Shown here one piece after another: positions 18,264 through 27,497 of a stretch of 64,000 bases of DNA. The DNA comes from Winogradskyella ursingii. GTDB lineage: Bacteria > Bacteroidota > Bacteroidia > Flavobacteriales > Flavobacteriaceae. A program made the position numbers and the translations under genes. The notes beneath the pieces are model-generated. The model ran no database searches. It saw only the letters and a list, made by a program, of their open reading frames with translations, and was not told where the DNA came from. The number at the start of each line of letters is the position of its first letter. Position 1 is the first letter of the stretch. The stretch covers positions 186,001-250,000 of the forward strand of contig NZ_JABFDH010000005.1 of the NCBI RefSeq assembly GCF_013403975.1. The letters run 5' to 3'.

Positions 18264-19577
18264 ATGAATCATTTACCACTAATTATAAAACGGGAATACC
18301 TTACTAAGGTTAGAAATAAATCTTTTATCATTATGACGTTTTTAAGTCCTATGATAATGATTGCCCTTATTGCTGTCGTGGCTTATCTATCACAGCTTAA
18401 TAATAACAAGGAGCGTGCAATTTCTATATTGGACGAAACGGGTTATCTCAGCGAGGCGTTTGAAAATACTGATAATACGACCTATACCATTCTCAGTAAT
18501 GTTGGGCTTGCTGATGCAAAAAATATGGTTAAGGAGCGTGAGGATTACGGCTTATTATATATTTCCAATTCAGATGCATTCGATGAAGTTGCTAAAAACG
18601 TAAAGTTCTACTCTGAGGAAACACCATCTCTCAATGTCATTTCTTCATTAGAAAGAAAGCTCGAAAAACGGTTAACAGACTTAAAACTTCAAAATGATGG
18701 AGTCAACATAGATCAAATCAACGCTTCCAAGACTAGTATCGATATTGCACAAGAAAGTTTTGAAGGTGAGAAGAGTTCTAAGATTGATAATGTCGTAAAA
18801 CTTGCATTTGGCGGTGTTGCTGGATATTTACTATTCATGTTCATTATCATTTACGGTAATATGATTATGCGAAGTGTAATAGAAGAAAAAACAAGTAGAA
18901 TTATTGAGGTAATTATTTCTTCGGTAAAACCCATTCAGCTCATGATGGGAAAAATCATTGGAACATCCTTAGCAGGCGTTACACAATTTATCATTTGGAT
19001 GATTTTGGGAGGTATTTTGCTAATAGTGGTTTCTTCCATTTTTGGTATTGATATGTCACAGGTTAATACGCCACAGCAGGAAATGATGAATCAAGCCATT
19101 GAATCAGATGGTGCACAGGCTATGGCAGAAAATATAATTGTTGCAATCGGTAATTTACCGTTAACAAATTTGGTCATAGCGTTTTTGTTTTTCTTCATTA
19201 GTGGATATTTATTGTACAGTTCGCTTTATGCTTCAATTGGTGCAGCGGTTGACAATGAGACCGACACACAACAATTTATGTTACCTATTTTAATGCCACT
19301 CATTTTGGCAGTATATGTTGGGATGTTTACGGTTATTGAAGACCCACACGGTACAGTTTCAACCGTATTTTCATTCATTCCGTTTACATCTCCTGTAGTG
19401 ATGCTTATGCGTATTCCATTTGGTGTGCCTTTATGGCAACAAGGTTTATCACTATTACTTTTGATCGGTACATTTGTGTTTACCGTGTGGTTTGCTGCAA
19501 AAATTTACCGTGTAGGTATTTTAATGTATGGAAAAAAACCTACGTATAAAGAATTGTTTAAATGGTTGAAGTATTAA
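18264..19577 (+). CDS. ABC-2 type transporter permease (NatB-like)
   Basis: 437 residues. One N-terminal membrane helix (about 20-42) is followed by a large extracytoplasmic domain (about 45-175) and five or more helices in the C-terminal half. The motif MRSVIEEKTSRIIEVIISSV with KPIQLMMGKIIG is the conserved coupling region of ABC-2/NatB permeases. It sits between its ATPase (6-base gap) and the MscS channel gene (6-base gap), in a plus-strand operon. Confidence 0.9.
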   Translation: MNHLPLIIKREYLTKVRNKSFIIMTFLSPMIMIALIAVVAYLSQLNNNKERAISILDETGYLSEAFENTDNTTYTILSNVGLADAKNMVKEREDYGLLYISNSDAFDEVAKNVKFYSEETPSLNVISSLERKLEKRLTDLKLQNDGVNIDQINASKTSIDIAQESFEGEKSSKIDNVVKLAFGGVAGYLLFMFIIIYGNMIMRSVIEEKTSRIIEVIISSVKPIQLMMGKIIGTSLAGVTQFIIWMILGGILLIVVSSIFGIDMSQVNTPQQEMMNQAIESDGAQAMAENIIVAIGNLPLTNLVIAFLFFFISGYLLYSSLYASIGAAVDNETDTQQFMLPILMPLILAVYVGMFTVIEDPHGTVSTVFSFIPFTSPVVMLMRIPFGVPLWQQGLSLLLLIGTFVFTVWFAAKIYRVGILMYGKKPTYKELFKWLKY

Positions 19578-19583
19578 CTGATT

Positions 19584-20477
19584 ATGCAAGATTTACAACA
19601 ATTAGAAGAAACTATAGTTGAAAGTAATGCTTGGGAGAATATAAGAGCATTTTTTGGCCAGCATATAGATTTAACAGATAAAATTAGTATTTCAATTTTT
19701 GATATGCTCATTTTAGCGACTGTTATTTTTATAACTACACTTGTATTAAGGTTAGTCTTAAGGGTTTTAACCAGAAACTTACCAGAGGATGACAAAGGAA
19801 AATTCAATGTGGTATTTGGCTATTTTAGATGGCTTATATACATCATCATTTTTCTAATTACATTACACAGTGTTGGTGTTGAGGTTACTGCTGTTTTTGC
19901 GGCTTCAGCAGCATTATTAATTGGTATTGGTCTGGCACTTCAGACTTTATTTCAAGACATTATTTCGGGAGTATTTATTTTGATTGATCAAACGGTACAT
20001 GTTGGAGATATTATTGAGATTGAAGGAAAAATAGGCCGTGTAGAAGAAATAAAACTCAGAACCACACGAGCTGTAACCATTGACAACAAGGTGCTGATTA
20101 TTCCCAACCACCTCTATTTAACTAATAGTCTTTACAATTGGACTCAAAACGGTATATTAACTAGAGAAAGTGTTACCGTCGGTGTGGCTTACGGTAGCGA
20201 TGTGCAGTTAGTAAAAAAGCTACTTTTACAAGCTGCAAGTACACATGGAGACGTTATTTCAGAGCCAGAACCAACTGTGGTTTTTACTGATTTTGGAGAA
20301 AGCTCATTGGACTTTAAATTAGTTTTTACAATGGCAGATAGTTTTAAGGCACAATTTCCAAAGAGTGATATCCGTTTTGAAATAGATAGATTGTTTAGGG
20401 AAAATAATATCACCATCCCTTTCCCTCAGCGCGACATTCATATTATTGAAAATAAACCCAAAGCTTCAAATGAATAA
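19584..20477 (+). CDS. Small-conductance mechanosensitive channel (MscS family)
   Basis: 297 residues. Three hydrophobic segments (about 37-62, 77-97 and 100-130) precede the MscS beta domain. The pore helix TM3 is AASAALLIGIGLALQTLFQD and the following DIISGVFILIDQTVHVGDII is the family signature; the C-terminal part (about 190-285) is the cytoplasmic cage. It releases osmolytes on hypo-osmotic shock. Its stop overlaps the start of the DUF6268 gene (ATGAATAA). Confidence 0.93.
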   Translation: MQDLQQLEETIVESNAWENIRAFFGQHIDLTDKISISIFDMLILATVIFITTLVLRLVLRVLTRNLPEDDKGKFNVVFGYFRWLIYIIIFLITLHSVGVEVTAVFAASAALLIGIGLALQTLFQDIISGVFILIDQTVHVGDIIEIEGKIGRVEEIKLRTTRAVTIDNKVLIIPNHLYLTNSLYNWTQNGILTRESVTVGVAYGSDVQLVKKLLLQAASTHGDVISEPEPTVVFTDFGESSLDFKLVFTMADSFKAQFPKSDIRFEIDRLFRENNITIPFPQRDIHIIENKPKASNE

Positions 20478-21363
20478 GATGATGAAGATAAAAAATTTCC
20501 TTTGTTTGCTATTTCTAGTAGCAATCACCAATGTCTCTTTTGCCCAACTTACAGATTTGGCTAGACTGGAGTATTCGTTTATTCCAAAAACAAAATCCGA
20601 AGATCAATATATGAGACTGAGGGCATTGGTCAATTATCCTATTGAATTGAAAGAGGATACGTATTTTATTATAGGTGCAGAGTACAATCGAGTGATTCTA
20701 AATTTGGAGGATGATTATCCATTTGATGCGTCATTGCTAGAAACAATCAATATTATTGATTTGAATTTAGGATACACTTTTAAAACAAGTGAAATGTGGC
20801 GATTGGGATTTAAAATTAATCCCAGAATAGCATCAACACTAACCCAAAGTATTACCGCTGACGATTTATTTCTAAACGGAGGTGTTTTTGTAATTAATGA
20901 TAGATCTGAAGATGAAAGTGCAAAACGGCCTTATCGTTTAATTTTAGGTTTAACTTATAATACCACAACTGGCTTACCATTTCCATTACCATTTGTAAGT
21001 TATTCTAGAACAATTAACGAGAATTGGTCGTTTGCCATAGGTATTCCTAAATCTAACGTAAAATATTTTTTCGATGAAAAACATACCATTCAAGCTTTTG
21101 CGAGTGTAGATGGATATTTTGCTCATGTACAAGAACCAACAATGACAGATGATGGTAAATCAGTGGATCACATATCGCTTTCTGTGGTCGTTGGTGGTTT
21201 TGGATATGAATATAAACTCAGTAAATATTTATATGCATACTCTTATTTAGGTTACACGGCCAGATTGGATAATGTGTTAAGGGATAACGATAGAAACGAT
21301 GTATTTTCATTAGATAATTTAAATGCGTTTTATTTAAGAACAGGATTAAAACTTAAAATATAA
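20470..21363 (+). CDS. DUF6268 family outer membrane beta-barrel protein
   Basis: About 297 residues. The ATG at 20470 overlaps the end of the MscS gene and gives a signal peptide (MKIKNFLCLLFLVAITNVSFAQ starts a few residues in, cleavage after SFA). An earlier ATG at 20446 exists but only adds hydrophilic residues. The mature protein is a run of amphipathic beta-strands (YMRLRALVNYPIEL, IIDLNLGYTFKTSEMWRLGF, LILGLTYNTTTGLPFPLPF) ending in LRTGLKLKI, typical of DUF6268. The role is unknown; a surface or porin-like function is possible. One base separates it from the regulator gene. Confidence 0.8.
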   Translation: MNKMMKIKNFLCLLFLVAITNVSFAQLTDLARLEYSFIPKTKSEDQYMRLRALVNYPIELKEDTYFIIGAEYNRVILNLEDDYPFDASLLETINIIDLNLGYTFKTSEMWRLGFKINPRIASTLTQSITADDLFLNGGVFVINDRSEDESAKRPYRLILGLTYNTTTGLPFPLPFVSYSRTINENWSFAIGIPKSNVKYFFDEKHTIQAFASVDGYFAHVQEPTMTDDGKSVDHISLSVVVGGFGYEYKLSKYLYAYSYLGYTARLDNVLRDNDRNDVFSLDNLNAFYLRTGLKLKI

Positions 21364-21364
21364 T

Positions 21365-22528
21365 ATGTCAAAAATATTAATTATAGAAGATGAAGCTGCC
21401 ATTAGAAGGGTCTTGGTAAAAATACTTTCGGAAGAAAATGATAGCTACCAGGTAGAAGAAGCAGAAGATGGTTTGGCAGGAATCGAAAAAATAAAAAAAG
21501 ACGATTACGATTTGGTGCTTTGTGACATCAAAATGCCAAAAATGGATGGTGTTGAAGTTTTAGAAGCCGTAAAAAAAATAAAGCCTGAAACCCCAATGGT
21601 TATGATATCTGGTCATGGAGATTTAGATACAGCTGTAAATACCATGCGTTTAGGTGCTTTTGATTACATCTCAAAACCACCGGATTTAAATAGACTTTTA
21701 AATACGGTACGTATTGCTTTAGATAGAAAAGAACTCGTAGTTGAAAATAAAATGCTGAAAAAGAAAGTCAGCAAAAACTATGAAATGATTGGAGAAAGTG
21801 ATGCCATTGACCGTATCAAAAATATGATTGACAAGGTCGCACCAACTGATGCTAGAGTTTTAATCACTGGCCCAAATGGAACAGGTAAAGAATTGGTGGC
21901 CCATTGGCTGCATCAAAAAAGTGAACGTTCTAAAGGCCCAATGATTGAGGTGAATTGTGCCGCAATTCCGAGTGAACTTATAGAAAGTGAATTGTTTGGG
22001 CACGTAAAAGGTGCTTTTACCTCTGCTAACAAGGACAGAGCCGGTAAGTTTGAAGCCGCAAATGGTGGTACCATTTTCTTGGATGAAGTAGGTGATATGA
22101 GTCTTTCTGCACAGGCAAAAGTGCTACGTGCTTTACAAGAAAGCCGCGTACAGCGTGTGGGTAGCGACAAGGATATTAAGGTTAATGTAAGAGTCATTGC
22201 CGCAACCAATAAAAACTTAAAAAAGGAAATTGAAGACGGCAAATTCCGTGAGGATTTGTACCACAGATTGGCAGTGATTTTAATTGAAGTTCCCGCACTT
22301 AATGACAGGCGAAATGATATTCCGCTATTGGTAGAATATTTTGCGGAAAAAATCAGTAATGAACAAGGTACAGCGAAAAAATCATTTTCCGATAAGGCAT
22401 TAAAGTTGCTTCAAAATTACGATTGGACAGGTAATATTCGCGAATTACGGAATGTGGTAGAGCGTTTAATTATTCTCGGTGAAAAAGAAGTAAGCGAAAG
22501 CGATGTTAAGGCTTTTGCATCAAAATAA
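21365..22528 (+). CDS. NtrC-type response regulator lacking a DNA-binding domain
   Basis: 387 residues. An N-terminal receiver domain (about 1-120; phospho-acceptor Asp in LVLCDIKMPKMDG, Lys in DYISKPP) is joined to a sigma-54 activator AAA+ domain. Walker A is GPNGTGKE, the sigma-54 contact loop reads GAFTSA in place of the usual GAFTGA, Walker B is GGTIFLDEVGDM, and the arginine-finger region is FREDLYHRLAV. The protein stops at SESDVKAFASK, right after the AAA+ lid, so the Fis-type helix-turn-helix is absent. No histidine kinase gene lies in the operon. It may act from solution on sigma-54 polymerase or through another protein. Confidence 0.9.
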   Translation: MSKILIIEDEAAIRRVLVKILSEENDSYQVEEAEDGLAGIEKIKKDDYDLVLCDIKMPKMDGVEVLEAVKKIKPETPMVMISGHGDLDTAVNTMRLGAFDYISKPPDLNRLLNTVRIALDRKELVVENKMLKKKVSKNYEMIGESDAIDRIKNMIDKVAPTDARVLITGPNGTGKELVAHWLHQKSERSKGPMIEVNCAAIPSELIESELFGHVKGAFTSANKDRAGKFEAANGGTIFLDEVGDMSLSAQAKVLRALQESRVQRVGSDKDIKVNVRVIAATNKNLKKEIEDGKFREDLYHRLAVILIEVPALNDRRNDIPLLVEYFAEKISNEQGTAKKSFSDKALKLLQNYDWTGNIRELRNVVERLIILGEKEVSESDVKAFASK

Positions 22529-22551
22529 AATAGTTACAAATTATGCTGATC

Positions 22552-23307
22552 TTATTCGCTTTTACAATCTTTTAGTAAGCTTGTATAAGCTTTAGTAAGT
22601 TTTATATTTTCATCCAAAAAGTAACTTTTTATCGCTTCAAATTCCAAATTCGAAAAATCTTGCGAGCCATCAAAGGTTATGTCTAAATTACGATTGCAAT
22701 CACAGGCTTTAAGAGAGGCATTATAGGATTCAATATTGGATATAATAGTCTCTTTGTTTAATTTGATGAAATTTGCTTTTAACTGTTGCTTTTGTTTAGA
22801 TTTTTGCTGCGCTAGTTGAGCTTCAATTTTTCTCTCTTTTTCTTTCAATTTTGATTGTTCCTCTAATAATTTCGCTTGTTCCATTTCAAGCTTTGATAAT
22901 TCTGTTTCGTTGTTTTTAGCTAATTCTGTATTTGTGTTTTTAGCAGAATCATTAGTAGCACACAGATTGAATTCGTAAAATAATTTTGAAATTAATTCTT
23001 CACAAACTACCAGGTGTGCTTCTGCAGTTGCAAAATCTTGTGCCAATAATGCACTTTCTAAACGTATGGTAATGCTTGTAGATAGGTCAGACGCTTTTTG
23101 GCAATCTTCATTAGTTAATTCTTGTATGGAAGAATCTATGGAGAGTTTGGAAATTTTAGCATGATATTGTAAGCTTTTGATATTGTATGCTTTTAAACCG
23201 GCAGTTATATTTCTGTTTGCTTTAACAAGGTTGGGATAGATATCTTGTGCGTTGACTTTTGTGAAAATAAAACAAAATAGCAGGAGCAGAAAGTAATGTT
23301 TTTTCAT
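22552..23307 (-). CDS. Secreted coiled-coil protein of unknown function
   Basis: 251 residues with a signal peptide (about 1-20, ending KVNAQ). A helical N-terminal half with several cysteines is followed by a long coiled coil (about 128-175, rich in Glu/Lys/Gln: LSKLEMEQAKLLEEQSKLKE). The C-terminal part has paired cysteines in LKACDCNRNLDITFDGSQDF. No family was recognised. It is convergent with the regulator gene, with about 20 bases between them. A TATTTTTG -7-like box lies at 23349-23342 on the minus strand. Confidence 0.65.
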   Translation of the reverse strand: MKKHYFLLLLFCFIFTKVNAQDIYPNLVKANRNITAGLKAYNIKSLQYHAKISKLSIDSSIQELTNEDCQKASDLSTSITIRLESALLAQDFATAEAHLVVCEELISKLFYEFNLCATNDSAKNTNTELAKNNETELSKLEMEQAKLLEEQSKLKEKERKIEAQLAQQKSKQKQQLKANFIKLNKETIISNIESYNASLKACDCNRNLDITFDGSQDFSNLEFEAIKSYFLDENIKLTKAYTSLLKDCKSE

Positions 23308-23499
23308 AATTTGAGGTTTAAGTTTAGTTCGGTTGGGACTTCAAAAATATCAAAATTTTGTACTTAAGCGAATTTAAATACGTTTAATCGATGTTTAGTT
23401 TAGGTTTGTAAGAAATTACCTAATCATATTTTTATTTCAATTTATTAGGTTTCAAGCAAACACAAAAAATGCACTATATTTAATTCAGAATTTTGACAT

Positions 23500-24378
23500 A
23501 TGAATAATATTAAAGTAGAAGATTTTAAGGTTTCATCCCAAATAAAAATTTCCGATTTATCAACATCCTATGATTTAGGTGCCGATAAAAAAGACATAAA
23601 AAATGCCTTACGTGATGTTAGTGAACAATTGGCAGATATACAAAATGCGATGTACGCACACGGCAAATATGCAGTTTTGTTCTGTATTCAAGGTATGGAC
23701 ACAGCAGGCAAGGATAGTTTGATTCGTGAAGTATTTAAAGAATTCAATGTAAGAGGAATAGTAGCTCATAGCTTTAAAAAGCCAACCAATTTAGAACTTA
23801 AGCACGATTATTTATGGAGACACTATATAGCACTACCGGCTAGAGGAAAATTTGGGATTTTTAATAGAACACATTACGAGAATGTTTTGGTTACAAGAGT
23901 ACATCCTGAATATCTGATGTACGAAAACATGCCAGGTATTAATAGTGTTAATGATGTCAATGAAGAATTTTGGGAAAAACGTTTTGAAGAAATCAACAAT
24001 TTTGAAAAGCATATAGCGGATAATGGTACCATAGTTTTCAAATTTTTCTTAAATATTTCCAAAGAAGAACAGAAAAATAGATTATTAAGGAGACTCAATA
24101 GACCTGATAAACATTGGAAGTTTTCTTCAGATGATCTTAAAGAGCGAAAACTTTGGGATAAATATCAAGCGTGCTATGAAGATGCCATTAACAACACCTC
24201 AAAACCACACGCGCCTTGGTACAATATTCCAGCAGACGATAAGCCAACGGCAAGATATATTGTTGCTCGAATTTTATATGATACGTTGTTAAAATACAAG
24301 GACATAAGGGAACCAGAATTACCACCCAAAGAAAAAGCAAATATCAACGTATATAAAGAACAATTGAAGAATGAATAG
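23500..24378 (+). CDS. Polyphosphate kinase 2 family protein
   Basis: 292 residues. PPK2 enzymes transfer phosphate between polyphosphate and nucleotides. Walker A is GMDTAGKDSLIREVF (about residues 67-81), and the lid region shows PARGKFGIFNRTHYENVLV and NRPDKHWKFSSDDLKER, both conserved in single-domain PPK2 proteins. The nucleotide preference (AMP, ADP or both) cannot be fixed from these motifs. The final codons overlap the start of the M28 peptidase gene by 8 bases, so the two are probably cotranslated. Confidence 0.9.
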   Translation: MNNIKVEDFKVSSQIKISDLSTSYDLGADKKDIKNALRDVSEQLADIQNAMYAHGKYAVLFCIQGMDTAGKDSLIREVFKEFNVRGIVAHSFKKPTNLELKHDYLWRHYIALPARGKFGIFNRTHYENVLVTRVHPEYLMYENMPGINSVNDVNEEFWEKRFEEINNFEKHIADNGTIVFKFFLNISKEEQKNRLLRRLNRPDKHWKFSSDDLKERKLWDKYQACYEDAINNTSKPHAPWYNIPADDKPTARYIVARILYDTLLKYKDIREPELPPKEKANINVYKEQLKNE

Positions 24379-25795
24379 TGATTTTAGAAACCCATTAAGA
24401 ACAATTTTGTTAGTTGTGTCTATTATTGGATGCTCCTTTGTTAATTCACAAACAGACGAAGAAACTATAAAAACAATTTACAAAACGTCATTAACCAACG
24501 GTCATAGTTATCAATGGCTCGACCATTTGTCCAATAATATAGGCGGACGTTTGTCGGGTTCTAAAAATGCCGAATTGGCCGTAAACTATACCAAAGCAGA
24601 ACTTGAAAAGTTAGGTTTGGATAAAGTATGGCTACAACCGGTTATGGTCCCAAAATGGGAAAGAGGTGAAAAGGAAATGGCCTATTTTGAAACTACAGAT
24701 GGTATTACAAAAGTCAATATTTGTGCATTGGGAGGTTCAGTTGCTACTGCAGAAAATGGGGTTACTGCAAATATTATCGAAGTGCAAGGTATTGAAGACC
24801 TCGAAAGTTTAGGACCGGAAAAAATCAAAGGCAAAATAGTATTTTATAATCGACGGATGCAACCGGATTTAATCAGCACTTTCGACGCTTATGGTGGCTG
24901 TGTAAACCAACGCTATGCAGGTGCTATGGAAGCTGGAAAGTATGGAGCTGTAGGTGTTATTGTCCGTTCCATGAATTTACGTCAAGATGATTTACCGCAC
25001 ACAGGTAGCATGAGCTATGGCGATTTACCGGTAGAGCTCCGTATTCCATCTGCTGCTATTAGTACAAACGATGCAAATACTTTAAGTGAAAAATTAAAAG
25101 AGAATAAAGATCTAATATTTTATTTTAAGCAGAGCTGTCAACAGTTTGATGATGTGCAATCTTACAATGTCATTGGTGAAATCACGGGAAGCGAATTTCC
25201 CAATGAATATATAATAGTCGGTGGACATTTAGATTCTTGGGATTTGGGAGATGGAGCGCATGATGATGGTGCGGGAGTGGTACAGTCTATGGATGTGTTG
25301 AGGTTACTAAAAGAAAGTGGAATTACACCAAAGAGAAGTATCAGAGTAGTGCTTTTTATGAATGAAGAAAATGGTTTGCGAGGTGCAACAGAATACGCTA
25401 AGGTAGCCAAAGAAAAAAATGAAAATCACATTTTTGCATTAGAAAGTGATGCTGGAGGATTTACGCCAAGAGGTTTTTCGTTTGCAACTAACGATACTAA
25501 TTTTAAACAGGTTTTGGGATGGAAGCCCTTATTTAAACCTTATTTAATACATTATTTTGAATTGGGTGGAAGTGGTGCAGATGTTGGCCCGCTTAAAACT
25601 GAAGGGAATGTCCTGGCGGGATTACGTCCAGATTCACAACGCTATTTTGACCATCACCATGCGGCAAATGACACTTTTGAGCACGTCAATAAAAGAGAAT
25701 TAGAATTAGGGGCAGCTACGATGACAAGTTTGGTCTATTTATTTGATAAATATGGTGTGAATCCAGTTCCTGAAAACAATGAACTTAAGGATTGA
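24371..25795 (+). CDS. Secreted M28 family metallopeptidase
   Basis: 474 residues with a signal peptide (about 1-28). A PA-type insert domain (about 120-240) precedes the catalytic core. Zinc-ligand and catalytic motifs are VGGHLDSWDLGDGAHDDGAG (His, Asp), MNEENGLRG (Glu pair), ALESDAGGFTPRGF (Asp) and a late HHHAANDTFEHV (His). It is probably an aminopeptidase or carboxypeptidase in the periplasm. It overlaps the PPK2 gene at its start. Confidence 0.92.
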   Translation: MNSDFRNPLRTILLVVSIIGCSFVNSQTDEETIKTIYKTSLTNGHSYQWLDHLSNNIGGRLSGSKNAELAVNYTKAELEKLGLDKVWLQPVMVPKWERGEKEMAYFETTDGITKVNICALGGSVATAENGVTANIIEVQGIEDLESLGPEKIKGKIVFYNRRMQPDLISTFDAYGGCVNQRYAGAMEAGKYGAVGVIVRSMNLRQDDLPHTGSMSYGDLPVELRIPSAAISTNDANTLSEKLKENKDLIFYFKQSCQQFDDVQSYNVIGEITGSEFPNEYIIVGGHLDSWDLGDGAHDDGAGVVQSMDVLRLLKESGITPKRSIRVVLFMNEENGLRGATEYAKVAKEKNENHIFALESDAGGFTPRGFSFATNDTNFKQVLGWKPLFKPYLIHYFELGGSGADVGPLKTEGNVLAGLRPDSQRYFDHHHAANDTFEHVNKRELELGAATMTSLVYLFDKYGVNPVPENNELKD

Positions 25796-25843
25796 TTTGA
25801 AAAAATATCCTTTAATTTATAATACTAGAACCTTAAATCGTTC

Positions 25844-26011
25844 TTAATTACTAGTCTTTTTTTTCTGCTTTTCTTTTTGTTCTTTTTTGGCAAGTAATTC
25901 TTTATTAAAATAAACCCCATCACCATGCATGTCCGCAGGTGTACGATGATTCATAAAATATTTACCGTTTTGTTTTTTGTCTTCTTTTTTTGGTTTTGGA
26001 TCCGAACTCAT
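25844..26011 (-). CDS. Small basic hypothetical protein (55 residues)
   Basis: A 55-codon frame with ATG at 26011 and TAA at 25844. The product starts MSSDPKPKKEDKKQ and contains an ordered-looking centre (YFMNHRTPADMHGDGVYFNK) between lysine-rich ends. The central composition is not random for AT-rich intergenic DNA, which is why I take it to be real. It fills most of the 273-base gap between the M28 and DinB-like genes. Function unknown. Confidence 0.5.
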   Translation of the reverse strand: MSSDPKPKKEDKKQNGKYFMNHRTPADMHGDGVYFNKELLAKKEQKEKQKKKTSN

Positions 26012-26068
26012 ATTTTTTCTTTTAAGATATGAAAACTTCTATACCTTTAGGGTTAAGAAAATTATAAT

Positions 26069-26635
26069 ATGAAAAATTATTACTTGTTTCTGTTGATTTT
26101 ATTGGGCTTAGCTCAAAGTTTTGGGCAAAATGAAAGTCTGCCTTATACGGAAGTGCCAGTTTACCCAGATAAATTCACAGCAGGAACTATGGCTGCGCGT
26201 ATGGTTGATGCTTTAGGTTTTAGATATTATTGGGCTTCAGAAGGATTGACAGAAAAGGATTTAGCCTACAGGACTAATGAGGACGGGCGATCGTCAGAAG
26301 AAACTTTAAAGCATATTTATGATTTATCTGAGATTATTGTCAACTCAACGCTAAAGAAAGAAAATTTAAGAGTAACTGAATCCTTGACTTATAGTGAGCT
26401 ACGATTCAAGACTTTAAACAATCTTAAAACCGCAGCCGATATTCTAAGAAAGAGCAACGACATTTCGCAATACAAGATCATTTTTGGAGAACAGGAATTC
26501 CCATTTTGGAATCAGGTTAATGGACCGATTGCAGATGCTATTTGGCATTGTGGACAATTAGTAGTACTTAGACGCTCAACAGGAAATCCTATTAATCCAA
26601 AGCTCAATCAATTTACAGGTAAGGTAAACGATTAA
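26069..26635 (+). CDS. Secreted DinB-like protein
   Basis: 188 residues with a signal peptide (about 1-20, ending QSFGQ). The remainder is helical and resembles a DinB four-helix bundle: MAARMVDALGFRYYWASEGL, then SSEETLKHIYDLSEIIVN (candidate metal His) and the C-terminal IADAIWHCGQLVVLRRSTGN (second His). DinB-fold proteins often bind a metal and use low-molecular-weight thiols; the reaction here is unknown. Its stop codon overlaps the stop codon of the M23 gene on the other strand (shared TTAA at 26632-26635). Confidence 0.7.
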   Translation: MKNYYLFLLILLGLAQSFGQNESLPYTEVPVYPDKFTAGTMAARMVDALGFRYYWASEGLTEKDLAYRTNEDGRSSEETLKHIYDLSEIIVNSTLKKENLRVTESLTYSELRFKTLNNLKTAADILRKSNDISQYKIIFGEQEFPFWNQVNGPIADAIWHCGQLVVLRRSTGNPINPKLNQFTGKVND

Positions 26636-27123
26636 AGTTTTCTTCGGTAATATTTGCCTTTTTTCAGCTTTTTTCCTTCGAAGCCTTTAAAATAGAATGG
26701 TATTGATATTCCGCCATATTTATGTACTACAAAATGAAGGTGTGGAGTGGTAGTGAATCCCGTCATACCTGAAATTCCAATAGGTTGATTAACTTCAATT
26801 TCATCACCAACATTTACTAATACACCGTTAAAATCAAGATGGACATAATTTGCTATGGTTCCATCGTCATGTATCACCAAGATTTTATTTGCTTTATTCA
26901 TACATTTTCTAGTTCTGCAGTGTTCCTTAGAGTCTCCTTTTATATAAAAAACTTTACCCTTTCTGGCAGCAGTTATCGTGTCTCCTATTTGAGTTCCGAT
27001 GTCCAGAGCATATTTTGAATGTTCTAGGTTATGAGAAAACCTGTCACCAAAGGATTGGATAATTTTATATTTTTTATTGATAGGAAAAGGTAGTGTGTAT
27101 ATATAGTTTGCATCAATTACCAT
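26632..27123 (-). CDS. M23 family peptidase, C-terminal half after an in-frame stop
   Basis: 163 residues carrying the whole LytM/M23 catalytic domain: SHNLEHSKYALDIG (zinc His and Asp), then HLHFVVHKYGG (HxH). M23 endopeptidases cut peptide cross-links of peptidoglycan. The frame lacks a signal peptide. It starts with ATG directly after the TAA of the preceding frame (TAAATG), in the same reading phase. The preceding frame supplies the signal peptide and the N-terminal beta domain seen in full-length relatives. Thus one gene has been cut by a stop codon; re-initiation at the adjacent ATG could yield an unexported C-terminal half. Confidence 0.8.
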   Translation of the reverse strand: MVIDANYIYTLPFPINKKYKIIQSFGDRFSHNLEHSKYALDIGTQIGDTITAARKGKVFYIKGDSKEHCRTRKCMNKANKILVIHDDGTIANYVHLDFNGVLVNVGDEIEVNQPIGISGMTGFTTTPHLHFVVHKYGGISIPFYFKGFEGKKLKKGKYYRRKL

Positions 27124-27441
27124 TTATGGATCACCAAACCTACCATTAAATTTTACATAGCGATTCACATTTACGCTGGAGGAATCGAGTTTATGTTGTT
27201 TTGGAATAATTAAAGCGTTTTTTAGAGTGTCTTGATACCTTAATAATGCATAGGGCTTGACCTTTACGAAAGATTTTGTTGAATCTAAAGGGGTGATATT
27301 AACTGTAATTGGAGCATGGTATGGATTAATGAAGTCAAGGTATATGGAGTCGTTTTCAATATGCTCATAACGCTCCATGCTTTGACTATTTAGCATGTGG
27401 GTAATTGATAGAAGGACAATTAAAAATAGTAATCCTTTCAT
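27124..27441 (-). CDS. N-terminal half of the interrupted M23 peptidase
   Basis: 105 residues: signal peptide (about 1-20, ending MLNSQ), then a beta-rich segment (LDFINPYHAPITVNITPLD...) ending NRYVKFNGRFGDP before TAA. Intact flavobacterial M23 proteins continue from a similar ...GD... stretch into Y-V/I-Y-(S/T)-LPF, exactly what the following frame shows (NYIYTLPFP). The TAA codon is therefore judged to be an interruption and not a natural end. It could be a real mutation or a base-calling error. Confidence 0.7.
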   Translation of the reverse strand: MKGLLFLIVLLSITHMLNSQSMERYEHIENDSIYLDFINPYHAPITVNITPLDSTKSFVKVKPYALLRYQDTLKNALIIPKQHKLDSSSVNVNRYVKFNGRFGDP

Positions 27442-27497
27442 ATTTTTTTAAAATCTTTATTTAATGTTACATTTATAAAGATAAAAATTTATGAATT

